Source of the DNA: AC-69 sp963751665
GTDB lineage: Bacteria; Actinomycetota; UBA4738; HRBIN12
Assembly: GCA_963751665.1 (NCBI GenBank)
Contig: CAVVVF010000003.1
Span: 62,001-126,000, forward strand
DNA length: 64,000 bases
Direction of reading: 5' to 3'
The notes below the pieces were generated by a model. It saw only the letters and a program-made list of their open reading frames with translations. It did not search any database and had not been told where the DNA came from. Below, piece by piece: positions 54,092 to 63,980 of the stretch. Made by a program: the position numbers and the translations under genes. Position 1 is the first letter of the stretch. Every line of letters begins with the position of its first letter.

Positions 54092-55803
54092 CCGGACGAA
54101 CGACCACGTGACCGCGCAGATGCTGCTCGGTGGCCGGTACCTCGTCGAGTCCGAGCTCGGCCGGGGCGGCATGGCCACCGTGTTCAAGGGCACGGACACG
54201 GTGCTGGGCCGTCCCGTCGCCGTGAAGGTCCTGTCCCCGCAGTACGCGGGCGATGCGAACTTCGTGACCCGGTTCCGGAGGGAGGCCCAGTCCGCGGCCC
54301 GCCTGAACCACCCCAACCTGGTCTCCGTGTACGACACCGGCACTGACGACGGCATCCACTTCATCGTCATGGAGTACGTCGATGCGAAGACGCTCGCCGA
54401 CTACCTGGCCGGAGGCGGCCGCATCATGCCGGAACGCGCCATCGAGATCGCCGAGGCGGTGTGCGACGCCCTGTCGATGGCGCACGCACACGGGATCATC
54501 CACCGCGACATCAAGCCCGCGAACATCATGATCACGTCGAAGGGCGACGTGAAGGTCACCGACTTCGGCATCGCCCGGGTGATCAGCGGCGCCGACACGA
54601 TCGCCCAGACGGCCGCCGTGCTCGGGACCGCCTCGTACCTGTCGCCGGAGCAAGCCCAGAGCCTGCCGGTGGACCAGCGAAGCGACATCTACTCGCTGGG
54701 CGTCGTGCTGTACGAGATGGTGACGGGGCGGCCCCCATTCTCCGGGGACTCGCCGGTGATGGTGGCGTCCAAGCATGTTTTGGAGCAGCCGACGCCGCCC
54801 TCGAAGCTGAACCGGGACGTCGCACCGGCACTCGAGGCCGTGATCATGAAGGCCCTGTCCAAGAACCCGGACAACAGGTATCAGGACGCCGACGAGATGC
54901 GCGCGGACCTGGAGCGAGCGCGTCTCGGGCAGCCGGTGCAGGCCACGCCGCTCTTGCCGGAGAGCGCGCGAACCCAGGTCATCGCGCCCTCCGGACCGCC
55001 CACGGCTGTGCTCCCTCCGGTCGGGCCCGAGGATGGTGAACGCCGCAGGTGGTGGATCCCGGCGCTGATCCTCTTGCTGATCCTGGCCATCCTCGGTGGG
55101 GGGCTGTACCTACTCGCGTCGAGCCTGTTGAGCACCAACACCGCCTCGGTCAAGGTCCCGGACGTCCGCGGCTTCACGCAGGAGGCGGCGACGCGCACGC
55201 TCACGACGCCGGCTTCGAGGTGAAGCCCGAGTTCCAGGTGACGACCAACCAGGCCGACGTGGGGGACGTCATCTCGCAAGACCCTCTGCCCGGGACGCCC
55301 TTGGAGAAGGGCAAGACCGTGACGATCACGGTCGGCAAGGCCCCGGCGCAGGTGGAGGTGCCGGATCTCACCGGGCTCACCCAGGACGAGGCCGTTGCGG
55401 CGCTCAAGGCAGCGCACCTGCAGCTCGGGACGCCTACGACCCAGCCCAGCGACCAACCGGAGGGGACCGTCGTCTCGCAGGACCCCCTCCCGGGCCAGAA
55501 GGTCGACAAGGGCTCGACTGTTGACGTCGTTCTGTCGGCGGGCCCCGCCGAGGTGAGCGTCCCCGACGTCGTCTGCGAGTGCCTTGGGAAGGCCGAGTCC
55601 GACCTCGGAAAGGCGGGCTTCGCAGGTGGTCACGTCCGAGACCGAGACGCAGTTCAACCTGGAATGCCCCAAGAACGGCCGGGTGGCTGCGCAGGACCCA
55701 GCCGGGAACAGCTCAGGCCCCGTCGGGTTCCACCGTGACCCTCATCCCGTCGACGGACGTGCCGCCGACCACTCCCAGCCCCAGCCCAACCCCTAGCCTG
55801 TAG
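54084..55803 (+). CDS. pknB: PknB-type Ser/Thr kinase with PASTA repeats (frame breaks)
   Basis: Receptor kinase of the cell-wall pathway. Kinase domain: LGRGGMATVFKGTD, catalytic Lys in PVAVKVLSP, HGIIHRDIKPANIMI, VTDFGIARV and LGTASYLSPEQAQ. A membrane segment (WIPALILLLILAILGGGLYL) near residue 335 is followed by about three PASTA domains outside (VKVPDVRGFTQEAA, VEVPDLTGLTQDEAVAALKA, VSVPDVVCECLGKAE) and a Pro/Ser/Thr tail. Breaks near 55203, 55620 and 55700. It likely phosphorylates FhaA and FhaB and is reversed by PstP. Confidence 0.93.
55794..55799 (+). promoter_or_regulatory. -10 box, leaderless ThyX-like gene
   Basis: TAGCCT nine bases before ATG 55809, overlapping the pknB end. No ribosome site. 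Confidence 0.4.
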
Positions 55804-55808
55804 CCGAC

Positions 55809-57406
55809 ATGTGGTTCGCCACCGAGGAGTTCACCCCGGACGAGCGTGAGAGGCTCGCGCCCTACTTCACCAATCTGGACGGTCCGGTGTTCGCGCTGGT
55901 CAACCTGCCCGAGGTGGTGAAGGGAGCCCTCTTCGCCCGGTACTCGCGGACGCCGAAGTCGCTCCGGCGGCTGTTCCTCGACGAGTTCGCCGAGGAGGTG
56001 GGTGAGTTCACCGCCACCGGGGCCGTGGGGACGGAACGCGCGGAGAAGCTCTACGACCGGGTGTTCTTCGAGTACGGCGACGACTCGGTGGCGCAGCTCG
56101 GCGGTGTGCACCTGGCGTGCGAGCAGGCCTCGCAGCTTCTGTGCAAGGCCCTCGAGTGGGGGCGACTGGCCGCGTACCTGGAGCAGTCGACCCGTTACAT
56201 GCGCTACGACGACCGGCCGGGTGGCCGGTGGCGGGTCACGGTGCCGCCCGAGATCGAGGGCTCCGCGCTTGCCGGACCCTTCACGGCGTACGTCGACATG
56301 TCGTTCCAGACGTACCAGAAGCTGTTCGAGCCGATGGCGGAGTTCTTCCGGCGCCTGTACCCGAAGGACCCGAACGACTCGGACTTCGTCTATCGCTCGA
56401 CGATCACGGCGAAGACGTGCGACACCCTCCGCGACATGCTGCCGGCCGCGACCCGATCGAACGTCGGCATCTACGGGACGGGACAGGCCTACGAGCAGCT
56501 GCTGCTCCGCCTGCGAGCGCACCCCTTGCGCGAGATGCGCGAGTACGCCGAACTCATGCTCGTCGAGCTGCGCAAGGTCATCCCGGCGTTCCTCAAGCGG
56601 GTGGACCTGCCGGATCGCGGCGTGGCCTGGTCCGAGTACCTCGCGGACACGAGCGAGCGCACGCGCGAGATCGCGTCGAAGGTGCTGGCCGGGGTGGAGC
56701 CGGAGCCCCGCGACGAGGTCACGCTGGTCGACTGGGACCCCGAGGGCGAGGTGAAGGTGGTCGCCGCCGCCCTGTATGCCCCGAGCGACCTGCCCGACGA
56801 CCAGCTTCTGGAGATCGCTCGGGCGATGTCGCCGGCCGAGCGCGAGGCCGCGTTCGCGACGTACGTCGGTGACCGGCGGAACCGCCGGCACAAGCCCGGA
56901 CGTGCGTTCGAGCGGACCCAGTATCGGTTCGACGTGCTCGTGTGACTACGGCGCGTTCCGCGATCTTCAGCGTCACCGGCTGCTGACGCTCGAGTGGCAG
57001 CGCCTGACCACAACGCACGGGTACGAGCTCCCACCGGAGATCGAGGAGGCCGGGTTCTCCGACGAATGGCGCTCGGTCATGGATCGCTCACGGGAGGTTC
57101 ACGAGGCTCTGCTGGCGGAGGGTCTCGACGAGGCGGCCCAGTACGCGGTGGCCATGGCCTATCGGATCCGGTTCGTCATGCAGATGAACGCGCGGGAGGC
57201 CATGCACGTCATCGAGCTCCGGTCGACGCCGCAAGGGCATCCCGTCTACCGGCGAGTGGTGCAGGAGATGCACCGGCTGATCGACGAGAAGGCTGGCCAC
57301 CACGCGATCGCCGCCGCCATGGGATACGTCGACCATTCGAACGTCGAGCTCGAGCGACTGGAGGCCGAGCGGCGCACGGAGGCCAGGCGCGAGACATCCG
57401 AGGTGA
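55809..57406 (+). CDS. tandem ThyX-like protein with divided signature (one or two frame breaks)
   Basis: About 530 residues made of two ThyX-like halves. The first half has FEYGDDSVAQLGGVHLACEQ, then WGRLAAYLEQSTRYMRYDD, which keeps the ExSxRY half of the flavin-dependent thymidylate synthase motif but lacks RHR. After an extra base near 56940, the second half reads CDYGAFRDLQRHRLLTLEWQ and keeps RHR but lacks the serine and ExSxRY, followed by FVMQMNAREAMHVIELRSTP. Whether it makes dTMP is unknown. The frame as read continues to 57756; a +1 shift would stop at TGA 57404-57406, the end used here. Confidence 0.75.
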
Positions 57407-57432
57407 TCGAGTCTCGACGCCGAGCGGGACGC

Positions 57433-57482
57433 GTCAACACCTTGACAACAACGCCGCAGGTGAAAGCGGTCAACGTGTTGTC
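57433..57482. promoter_or_regulatory. imperfect inverted repeat upstream of small membrane gene and his operon
   Basis: GTCAACACCTTGAC (57433-57446) and GTCAACGTGTTGTC (57469-57482) are inverted repeats, 12 of 14 bases, 22 bases apart. TTGACA is embedded in the first arm. It could be a regulator site for the his operon or a transcript hairpin ending the ThyX-like gene. Confidence 0.35.
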
Positions 57483-57546
57483 GAGTCTCGAGGGGCGAGC
57501 TCTGGGGCTCACCGGGGCGATGGTCGCGAGTGACCCGCCCATCGGG

Positions 57547-57552
57547 TACCCT
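57547..57552 (+). promoter_or_regulatory. -10 box, near-leaderless small membrane gene
   Basis: TACCCT nine bases before ATG 57562. Confidence 0.35.
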
Positions 57553-57561
57553 GGCGGCCCC

Positions 57562-57756
57562 ATGGACCGTCAAGCGACGTTCCTGCTGGCCTTGAGCCTG
57601 CTGATCGCCGCCGCGGCGTTCGTCTCCGCGAGCGGCTGGATCCTGTTCGTCTGGGACCGGCGGGCCGACCGCGCCGGCGGGACGGCCGCCGGGACCAGCC
57701 ACGCGACCACCCACTCGACCACCCACGCCCATCACGAGGTTCACGAGGAGCGCTAG
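57562..57756 (+). CDS. small membrane protein with His-rich tail
   Basis: 64 residues from ATG 57562: one membrane segment (ATFLLALSLLIAAAAFVSAS) then a polar tail rich in His and Thr (HATTHSTTHAHHEVHEER). I know no family. The frame is open upstream into the ThyX-like gene, but a -10 box and ATG suggest an independent start. Its TAG directly abuts the hisD GTG, so it is the first gene of the his transcript. The His-rich end could bind metal; this is inference. Confidence 0.55.
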   Translation: MDRQATFLLALSLLIAAAAFVSASGWILFVWDRRADRAGGTAAGTSHATTHSTTHAHHEVHEER

Positions 57757-59049
57757 GTGCTCGAGCTCCTCGACCTCCGGGACCGGAGGGAGCGGCTCGA
57801 GCCCCGAAGCCTCGAGATCGATCCCTCTGTAGCCGACGCGGTACGCGGCATCATCGAGCGCGTCCGCGCTCGAGGGCGACGACGCCCTGTTCGACGTCAC
57901 ATTGAAGTTCGACGGCGCGAACCTGCGCCAGACCGGCCTCACCGTCTCGCCCGAGGAGTTCCGTCAGGCCGAGGAGACCGTTCCGGCAGAGCTGAAGGCG
58001 GCCCTGGATTCCCTGATCGAGCGCCTCACCGATCTCCACCGCCGCCAGCTCCCGGCGGAGTGGTGGGACGAGCGCGACGGCGTTCGGTTCGGCGAGATCG
58101 TGCGCCCGATCGCCCGGGCGGGCTGCTACGTGCCGGGCGGGACGGGCCGAGTATCCATCCTCGGTGGCCATGACCGTCGTCCCGGCGGTCGTCGCCGGGG
58201 TCGAGGGCATCGTGGTCTGCACGCCGCCGTCGCAGGACGGCTCGATCCACCCCGCGGTGCTGTACGCGGCGGCGCGGGCCGGCGCCACCACGGTGGCGAA
58301 GGTCGGCGGGGCCCAGGCCGTGGCGGCCCTGGCGTTCGGCACCGAGTCCATCCCGGCGGTGGACCGCATCGTGGGGCCGGGCAACGTGTACGTGACCGAG
58401 GCCAAGCGGCAGGTCGCCGGTTTCGTCGGCATCGACGGCCTGGCCGGTCCGACGGAGCTCGTCGTCGTGGCCGATGCCGTCGGCCGACCCCGCCTGGGTG
58501 GCCGCCGACCTGGTGGCCCAGGCCGAGCACGATCCCGCAGGCGCTCGCCGTCCTGGTCGCGTTCGACGCGAACGTCGCCAGCGAAGTGGAGAAGGCGCTC
58601 GAGGCCGAGGTGGCCAGGGCCGGCCGCGGCGACGTCGTGAAGGCCGCCCTCGCGCACGCGCGCACGGTGCTCGTCGCCGACGACGACCAGGCGGTCGAGG
58701 TCGTGGACGATCTCGCCCCCGAGCACCTCCACGTCGTCGCTGGTCGACGCCGCGCCGCTTCGCCCGGCGCATCAGGAACGCCGGCGCCATCTTCGTCGGC
58801 GGCTTCACCCCGGTGCCGTTCGGCGACTACGGCGTGGCCTCGAACCACGTCCTTCCGACGGCGGGCACCGCGCGGTTCGCCTCCGGCCTTCGGGCCGCCG
58901 ACTTCGTGAAGGTCTCCTCGGTCGTCGAGATCTCCGACGCGGCCGCCGCGCGCCTGGCCCCCGAGGTCGCGAGGATCGCGCTCGCCGAAGGGCTTCCCGG
59001 CCACGCCCGGTCGGTCGAGATCCGAGCCGAGGGGAGGAGGCCGGCGTGA
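57757..59049 (+). CDS. hisD: histidinol dehydrogenase (about six frame breaks)
   Basis: Last two oxidations of histidine synthesis, histidinol to histidine, zinc- and NAD-dependent. Starts at GTG 57757 (MLELLDLRDRRERLEPRSLE). Family segments: RPIARAGCYVPGG, AMTVVPAVVAGVEGIVVCTP, VGGAQAVAALAFGTESIPAV, IVGPGNVYVTEAKRQV and NHVLPTAGTARFASGL. Breaks near 57868, 58145, 58475, 58540, 58735 and 58760 can each be mended by removing one base. Coupled to hisC by GTGA. Confidence 0.93.
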
Positions 59050-60099
59050 CCCCGGCCCTTCCTCGCCCCGGCCTCCGGGATCTCGAGCCGTACCAGGCCC
59101 CACAACTCGAGGTGGCGGCCCGGCTGAACACGAACGAGTGCCCCTATCCCCTGCCGGAGAGCTTCCGGGACGAGCTTGTCGAAGCCGTCCGCCGGCTCGA
59201 GCTCCACCGATATCCGGATCGGGAGGCGCAGGAGCTCCGCGAGGCGCTGGCGAAGCACGCCGGCCACCCCGTCGAGGGCACGTGGGCGGCGAACGGATCG
59301 AACGAGGTCATCGAGCAGATCCTGCTGGCCTACGGCGGGCCCGGCCGGCGGGTCGTCGTGTTCGAGCCGACGTACCTCCTCCACGAGCGGCTGGCGTGGG
59401 TGACGCACGGCGAGCTGTTCCCCCTGTCCATCGACGAACCGTGGGTCATCTCGTCGCACGACGTCGCCCGAGCCCTCGCCGCGGAGCCCGCCGTGGTCTT
59501 CGTGTGCTCGCCGAACAACCCGACCGGCAACGCGCAGCCCGTCGAGGTCGTCGAAGGGCTCGCAGCAACCGGGGACGCGCTCGTCGTCGTGGACGAGGCG
59601 TACGTCGAGTTCGGCGGGCGATCGGCCGCGGGGCTGGTCGCCGGCTGCCCGAACGTGGTCGTGGTTCGAACGTTCTCCAAGGCCTTCGCCCTGGCCGGGC
59701 GCTCGGATCGGCTACTGCCTGGCGTCGCCAGAGGTGGTGGACGACCTTCGCAGGGTGCGGCTCCCCTACCACCTGTCGGCGCTGACCCAGGCCGCCGGCC
59801 TGGTCGCGCTGCGCCACAAGGAGGACGCCCTGGCCATCCTCGACGACGGTCCGGCGGGAGCGCGACCGCATCCTGGCCGAGCTCTCCCGCGCTCGAGGTC
59901 CGGGCCTTCCCGTCCGATGCCAACTTCGTGCTGTTTCGACCACCGAAGCCGGCGCAGGACGTGTGGCGGGGGTTGCTGGACCGAGGCGTGCTGGTCCGCG
60001 ACATGACCTCCGTGGTCCCCGAGTGCCTTCGGGTCACCGCGGGCACGACCGAGGAGGTCGACCGGTTCCTGTCGGCCCTCCGAGGAGGTCCTGGCATGA
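59046..60099 (+). CDS. hisC: histidinol-phosphate aminotransferase (several frame breaks)
   Basis: PLP enzyme converting imidazole acetol phosphate to histidinol phosphate. Starts GTG 59046; LNTNECPYPLPESFRDELVE, ELHRYPDREAQELREALAKH, AANGSNEVIEQILLAYGGPG, VFVCSPNNPTGNAQPVEV, DEAYVEFGG and the PLP lysine in VRTFSKAFALAG. After breaks near 59700, 59850 and 59890 the C-terminus is AFPSDANFVLFRPPKPAQDV. A further base near 60083 hides the stop, which should be TGA 60097-60099 overlapping hisB. Confidence 0.92.
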
Positions 60100-60684
60100 G
60101 CCCGCGCGACGCCATCGTTGAGCGCACGACGAAGGAGACCACCGTTCGCGTGGAGCTCCGCCTCGACGGGTCCGGCGCGGCCGACCGCCGATACCGGCCT
60201 CCCGTTCTTCGACCACATGCTGGAGCAGCTCGGGACGCACGCCGGGTTCGACCTCACGGTCACCGCCAAGGGCGACCTCGACGTGGACGGCCACCACACG
60301 GTGGAGGACGTCGGGCTGGCGCTGGGGCAGGCGCTCGCCGAGGCTCTCGGCGACAAGCGCGGCATCCGGCGGTTCGCCTCGATCACGGTGCCGCTGGACG
60401 AGGCCGCCGTCGAGGTGGCCCTCGACCTGTCCGGGAGGCCGTTCGTCGTGCACGAGGTCGACGTCCCCGCCGAGACGATCGGGACCTACGACTCCGGGCT
60501 CACCGAGGACTTCGTCCGCGCCTTCGCCACCGCGGCGCAGATGACGCTGCACGTTCGGCTGGTGCGGGGGCGCTCCCCCCACCACGTCGTGGAGGCCGAG
60601 TTCAAGGCCCTGGCCAGGGCGCTCGGCGACGCGTGCTCGTCGACCGGCCGAGGCGGGACGCCCTCGACGAAGGGGACGCTGTGA
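60096..60684 (+). CDS. hisB: imidazoleglycerol-phosphate dehydratase (one frame break)
   Basis: Manganese-dependent dehydratase of histidine synthesis. ATG 60096 gives MSPRDAIVERTTKETTVRVE; a break near 60190 leads to TGLPFFDHMLEQLGTHAGFD, the first metal-binding repeat, then DLDVDGHHTVEDVGLALGQA and, in the second repeat, HVVEAEFKALARAL. About 195 residues, the monofunctional form without a phosphatase domain. Its TGA overlaps hisH (GTGA). Confidence 0.94.
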
Positions 60685-61287
60685 CGATCGCGATCCTCGA
60701 CTACGGGATGGGGAACCTCCGCTCGGTGGCCAGGGCCATCGAGCGGGTGGGCGGCGCGTCCGAGGTCGTCGACGATCCGGGCGCCGTGCTCGACGCCGAC
60801 GCGCTGGTCGTCCCCGGGGTCGGGCATTTCGGCGCCTGCATGCGGAACCTGATGGAGCGCCGGCTCGACGGCGCCGTCCGCGACTTCGCGGCGAGCGGAC
60901 GTCCGCTGTTCGGCGTCTGCGTGGGGATGCAGATCCTGTTCAAGCGGAGCGAGGAGGACCCCCAGGAGGGCTTGGGCATCGTCCCCGGCCAGGCCAGGAA
61001 GCTGCCCCCGGTCGTGAAGGTCCCCCACATGGGATGGAACACGGTGGAGTGGGTCGCGGAGCACCCGTACGTCGCGGAACCTCCCCGCCCGAACCAGCTT
61101 CTACTTCGTCCACTCCTATGCCGCCGACGTCGTGGCCGGCGTGACGGTGGGGACGGCGGAGCACGGCCGGCCGTTCTCCGCCGCGATCGCCCGCGAGAAC
61201 GTGTTCGCCACCCAGTTCCACCCGGAGAAATCGAGCGACGCGGGCCTGGCCATCTACGAGGCCTTCGTGAAGGAGGCGGCGACGTGA
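60681..61287 (+). CDS. hisH: imidazole glycerol phosphate synthase glutaminase subunit (one frame break)
   Basis: Supplies ammonia to HisF. GTG 60681: MTIAILDYGMGNLRSVARAI, oxyanion PGVGHFGACM, nucleophile cysteine in LFGVCVGMQILFKRSEE. After an extra C near 61100 it continues FYFVHSYAADVV and FATQFHPEKSS with the catalytic His and Glu. GTGA overlaps at both ends. Confidence 0.94.
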
Positions 61288-61985
61288 TCGTCATCCCCGC
61301 GGTCGACCTCCGCGGCGGCCGATGCGTCCGGTTGTTCCGGGGCGACCCGGCCGCCGAGACCGTCTACGACGCCGACCCCGTGGAGGTGGCCAAGCGCTTC
61401 GAGGCCGAGGGAGCGCGACGTCTGCACGTCGTCGACCTGGACGCGGCGCTGGGGACGGGGTCCAACGCCGAGGTGATCCTGGCCATCTGCCGGAACGTGG
61501 CCGTGCCGGTGCAGCTCGGTGGGGGCCTTCGGACGATCGATGCTGTCGAGCGGGCCCTGGAGGCCGGCGCGGCCCGGGCCATCCTGGGGACGTCCGCCGC
61601 CCTCAACCCCGGGTTCCTGGCCGAGGCCGTCGAGCAGTTCCACGACCAGGTCGTCGTGGCCATCGACGTGCAGGATGGGCACGTGATGGTCGAAGGGTGG
61701 CGGAAGGAGGGCCCTCGCCTGGAGGAGGCCGTCTCCTCGCTCCGGGACGCGGGGGCACCGCGCTTCCTGGTCACCTCCATCGAGAAGGACGGGACCATGG
61801 ACGGTCCGGACTTCGTGCTGTACGAGCGCGTGCTGTCGCTCACCGAGCTGCCCGTGATAGCGAGCGGCGGCGTGCGCAAGGCCGACGACGTGTGGGCGCT
61901 GCGGGAACTCGGACTCGAGGCGGCCGTGGTGGGCAAGGCCCTCTATTCCGGCACGTTGCAGCTGGGGGAGGTCGTGCGGGGATGA
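61284..61985 (+). CDS. hisA: phosphoribosyl isomerase (HisA/PriA family)
   Basis: Isomerises ProFAR to PRFAR in histidine synthesis. Complete 233-residue barrel: MIVIPAVDLRGGRCVRLFRG with the first catalytic Asp, LHVVDLDAALGTGSNAEVIL, VQLGGGLRTI, VVVAIDVQDGHVMVEGWRKE and FLVTSIEKDGTMDGPDF. Actinobacteria often use a dual HisA/TrpF enzyme (PriA); I cannot decide that by eye. Starts in GTGA overlap with hisH and ends in ATGA overlap with hisF. Confidence 0.94.
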   Translation: MIVIPAVDLRGGRCVRLFRGDPAAETVYDADPVEVAKRFEAEGARRLHVVDLDAALGTGSNAEVILAICRNVAVPVQLGGGLRTIDAVERALEAGAARAILGTSAALNPGFLAEAVEQFHDQVVVAIDVQDGHVMVEGWRKEGPRLEEAVSSLRDAGAPRFLVTSIEKDGTMDGPDFVLYERVLSLTELPVIASGGVRKADDVWALRELGLEAAVVGKALYSGTLQLGEVVRG

Positions 61986-62746
61986 CCCTGGCCAAGCGGA
62001 TCATCCCCTGTCTCGACGTGGACGCCGGCCGCGTGGTCAAAGGTGTCCGGTTCGAGGATCTCCGCGACGCGGGCGACCCCGTCGAGCTGGCCGCCCGGTA
62101 CGACGCGGAGGGTGGTGACGAGCTGGTGTTCCTCGACATCACGGCGACGGTCGAGGGCCGCCGGGCCACCTTCGACGTGATCTCGCGCACCGCCGAGCAG
62201 GTGTTCATCCCGCTCACCGTGGGTGGGGGCGTGCGGAGCGAGGAGGACGTGCGGGCGCTGCTTCGGGCCGGCGCGGACAAGGTCTCGCTGAACACCGCGG
62301 CCGTGCGCGACCCGGGGCTGCTGTCGAGGTGCGCGGACCGGTTCGGAACGCAGTGCATGGTGGTCTCGATCGACGTGATGCGGCGCAACGACCATGGCTG
62401 GGAGGTCGTGGTCGAGGCGGGCAGAACACCAACCGGCCGCGACGCCGTGGAGTGGGCGGTCGAGGCCACGGAGAAGCACGGGGCCGGGGAGGTCCTGCTG
62501 ACGTCGATGGACCGCGACGGGACCGGCGAGGGCTACGACCTGGACCTGCTTCAGGCCGTGTCCGCCGCGGTCGCCGTGCCGGTCGTGGCCAGCGGCGGCG
62601 CCGGCTCGGTCGAGCACTTCGCCGAGGCTCTCACCGAGGGCCGGGCCGACGCGGTGCTCGCCGCATCCCGGTTCCACTCCGGCGAGCTCACGATCCGCGA
62701 GGTCAAGGAGGGCCTGGCCCGGAAGCGGATCCCGGTGAGGCTGTGA
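61982..62746 (+). CDS. hisF: imidazole glycerol phosphate synthase cyclase subunit
   Basis: Complete 254-residue barrel that, with HisH, makes imidazole glycerol phosphate and AICAR. MTLAKRIIPCLDVDAGRVVK has catalytic Asp 11-12 region; DELVFLDITATVEGR, IPLTVGGGVRSEEDVRALLR, KVSLNTAAV, EVLLTSMDRDGTGEGYDLDL with the second Asp, and VVASGGAGSVEHF follow. Shares one base with hisI. Confidence 0.95.
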   Translation: MTLAKRIIPCLDVDAGRVVKGVRFEDLRDAGDPVELAARYDAEGGDELVFLDITATVEGRRATFDVISRTAEQVFIPLTVGGGVRSEEDVRALLRAGADKVSLNTAAVRDPGLLSRCADRFGTQCMVVSIDVMRRNDHGWEVVVEAGRTPTGRDAVEWAVEATEKHGAGEVLLTSMDRDGTGEGYDLDLLQAVSAAVAVPVVASGGAGSVEHFAEALTEGRADAVLAASRFHSGELTIREVKEGLARKRIPVRL

Positions 62747-63069
62747 TGGAGCGGGTCGACGTCGACGCGCTGAAGTTCGACGACCGGGGCCTGCTCCCGG
62801 CGATCGTCCAGGACGCGGAGAACGACGAGGTGTTGATGATGGCCTGGATGAGCCGGGAGTCCGTGGAGCGAACCCTGGACGAGGGCCGGACCGTGTTCTG
62901 GAGCCGTTCGCGGAACGAGCTGTGGCGCAAGGGCGAGACGAGCGGCCACGTCCAGCACGTGGAGGAGGTCCGGGTGGACTGCGACGGCGACGTGCTGCTC
63001 GTCCGAGTCCACCAGGTCGGCCCGGCCTGCCACCTGGGCGAGCGAAGCTGCTTCCACCGGGGCCTCTGA
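62746..63069 (+). CDS. hisI: phosphoribosyl-AMP cyclohydrolase
   Basis: Zinc enzyme opening the adenine ring of PR-AMP. 107 residues: LKFDDRGLLPAIVQDAENDE, VLMMAWMSRESVERTLDEGR, VFWSRSRNELWRKGETSGH and zinc ligands in VRVDCDGDVLL and ACHLGERSCF. Monofunctional; the HisE pyrophosphohydrolase domain is absent and no hisE is visible in the window, so it must lie elsewhere. TGATG overlaps join it to hisF and hisG. Confidence 0.94.
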   Translation: MERVDVDALKFDDRGLLPAIVQDAENDEVLMMAWMSRESVERTLDEGRTVFWSRSRNELWRKGETSGHVQHVEEVRVDCDGDVLLVRVHQVGPACHLGERSCFHRGL

Positions 63070-63944
63070 TGCTCCGGCTGGTCATCCCCAAGGGGTCGCT
63101 CGAGGAGCAGACGCTCCGGTTGCTCGAGGCGGCGGACCTGCACGTTCGCCGGGGCTCGCCCCGCGACTACCACGGCACGGTCGACGACGACCGTATCGAG
63201 CGCGTCTCGCTCCTGCGGCCGCAGGAGATCCCGACCTACATCCAGGACGGGCTGTTCGACCTTGGCATCACCGGGCGGGACTGGATCGAGGAGACCGGGG
63301 CCGACGTCGAGGTCCTGGCCTCGCTCGAGTACGCGAAGAGCGGCACCGGCCGGGGCGTGCGGATCGTGCTGGCCGTTCCCGGCGACCACCCCGCGAACGG
63401 CGCGAAGGAGCTGCCGCCCGACTCCCGCATCTCCACCGAGTACGTGAACCTGACCCGCCGGTACTTCCACGACCTCGGCATCCCGGTCCACGTCGTCTGG
63501 TCCTACGGCGCGACCGAGGCGAAGGTCCCCGAGATCGTCGACGCCATCGTGGACGTGACCGAGACGGGCAGCACGCTTCGGGCCCACGGCATGAAGGTCA
63601 TCGAGACGCTGCTCGAATCCGAGGTGCTCCTGATCGCCAACAGGAGCTCCGCGGCCGACCATGCGAAGCGCTCGGCCATGGACGACATCACGACGCTCCT
63701 CCTCGGCGCGCTCCGGGCGGAGGGTCGCGTCCTGATCAAGCTGAACGTGAGCGAGGAGAACCTGCGGGCGGTCCTGGACGTCGTGCCGTCGATGAAGTCG
63801 CCGACCGTCTCCCAGCTGTCCGAGGGGGGCTACGCCATCGAGACCGTCGTCGAGAAGGCGACGGTCAACACGCTCATCCCCCTGCTGAAGTCGAAGGGCG
63901 CCACCGACATCCTGGAGCTCCCCATCTCCAAGATCGTGCCGTAG
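63069..63944 (+). CDS. hisG: ATP phosphoribosyltransferase, long form
   Basis: First step of histidine synthesis. 291 residues from ATG 63069: MLRLVIPKGSLEEQTLRLLE, YIQDGLFDLGITGRDWIEE, the PRPP loop DAIVDVTETGSTLRAHGMKV, and a C-terminal regulatory HisG_C domain (about 215-291, ending ATDILELPISKIVP). The long form is a self-contained hexamer with histidine feedback, so no HisZ is needed. Last gene of the his operon. Confidence 0.95.
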   Translation: MLRLVIPKGSLEEQTLRLLEAADLHVRRGSPRDYHGTVDDDRIERVSLLRPQEIPTYIQDGLFDLGITGRDWIEETGADVEVLASLEYAKSGTGRGVRIVLAVPGDHPANGAKELPPDSRISTEYVNLTRRYFHDLGIPVHVVWSYGATEAKVPEIVDAIVDVTETGSTLRAHGMKVIETLLESEVLLIANRSSAADHAKRSAMDDITTLLLGALRAEGRVLIKLNVSEENLRAVLDVVPSMKSPTVSQLSEGGYAIETVVEKATVNTLIPLLKSKGATDILELPISKIVP

Positions 63945-63950
63945 CTCGGC

Positions 63951-63980
63951 TTGACATGCCGGCCGACGCTCAGGCAGACT
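63951..63980 (+). promoter_or_regulatory. promoter of a gene beginning at the window edge
   Basis: TTGACA (63951-63956), 18-base spacer, CAGACT (63975-63980). ATG 63991 lies ten bases on, so a near-leaderless gene may begin there and run out of the window. Confidence 0.4.

Noticed and set aside
55809..57756. ThyX-like protein fused to a C-terminal membrane segment
   Set aside because: The frame is open to 57756, but the stretch after 57406 has no ThyX similarity, contains an inverted repeat, a -10-like box and an ATG, and the region is rich in base errors that could hide a stop.
59046..61985. One 979-codon frame spanning hisC, hisB, hisH and hisA, looking like a giant fusion enzyme
   Set aside because: Within it the correct hisB and hisH sequences lie in other frames, and normal ATGA/GTGA gene junctions are visible. 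The long frame is produced by one-base errors that hide stops.
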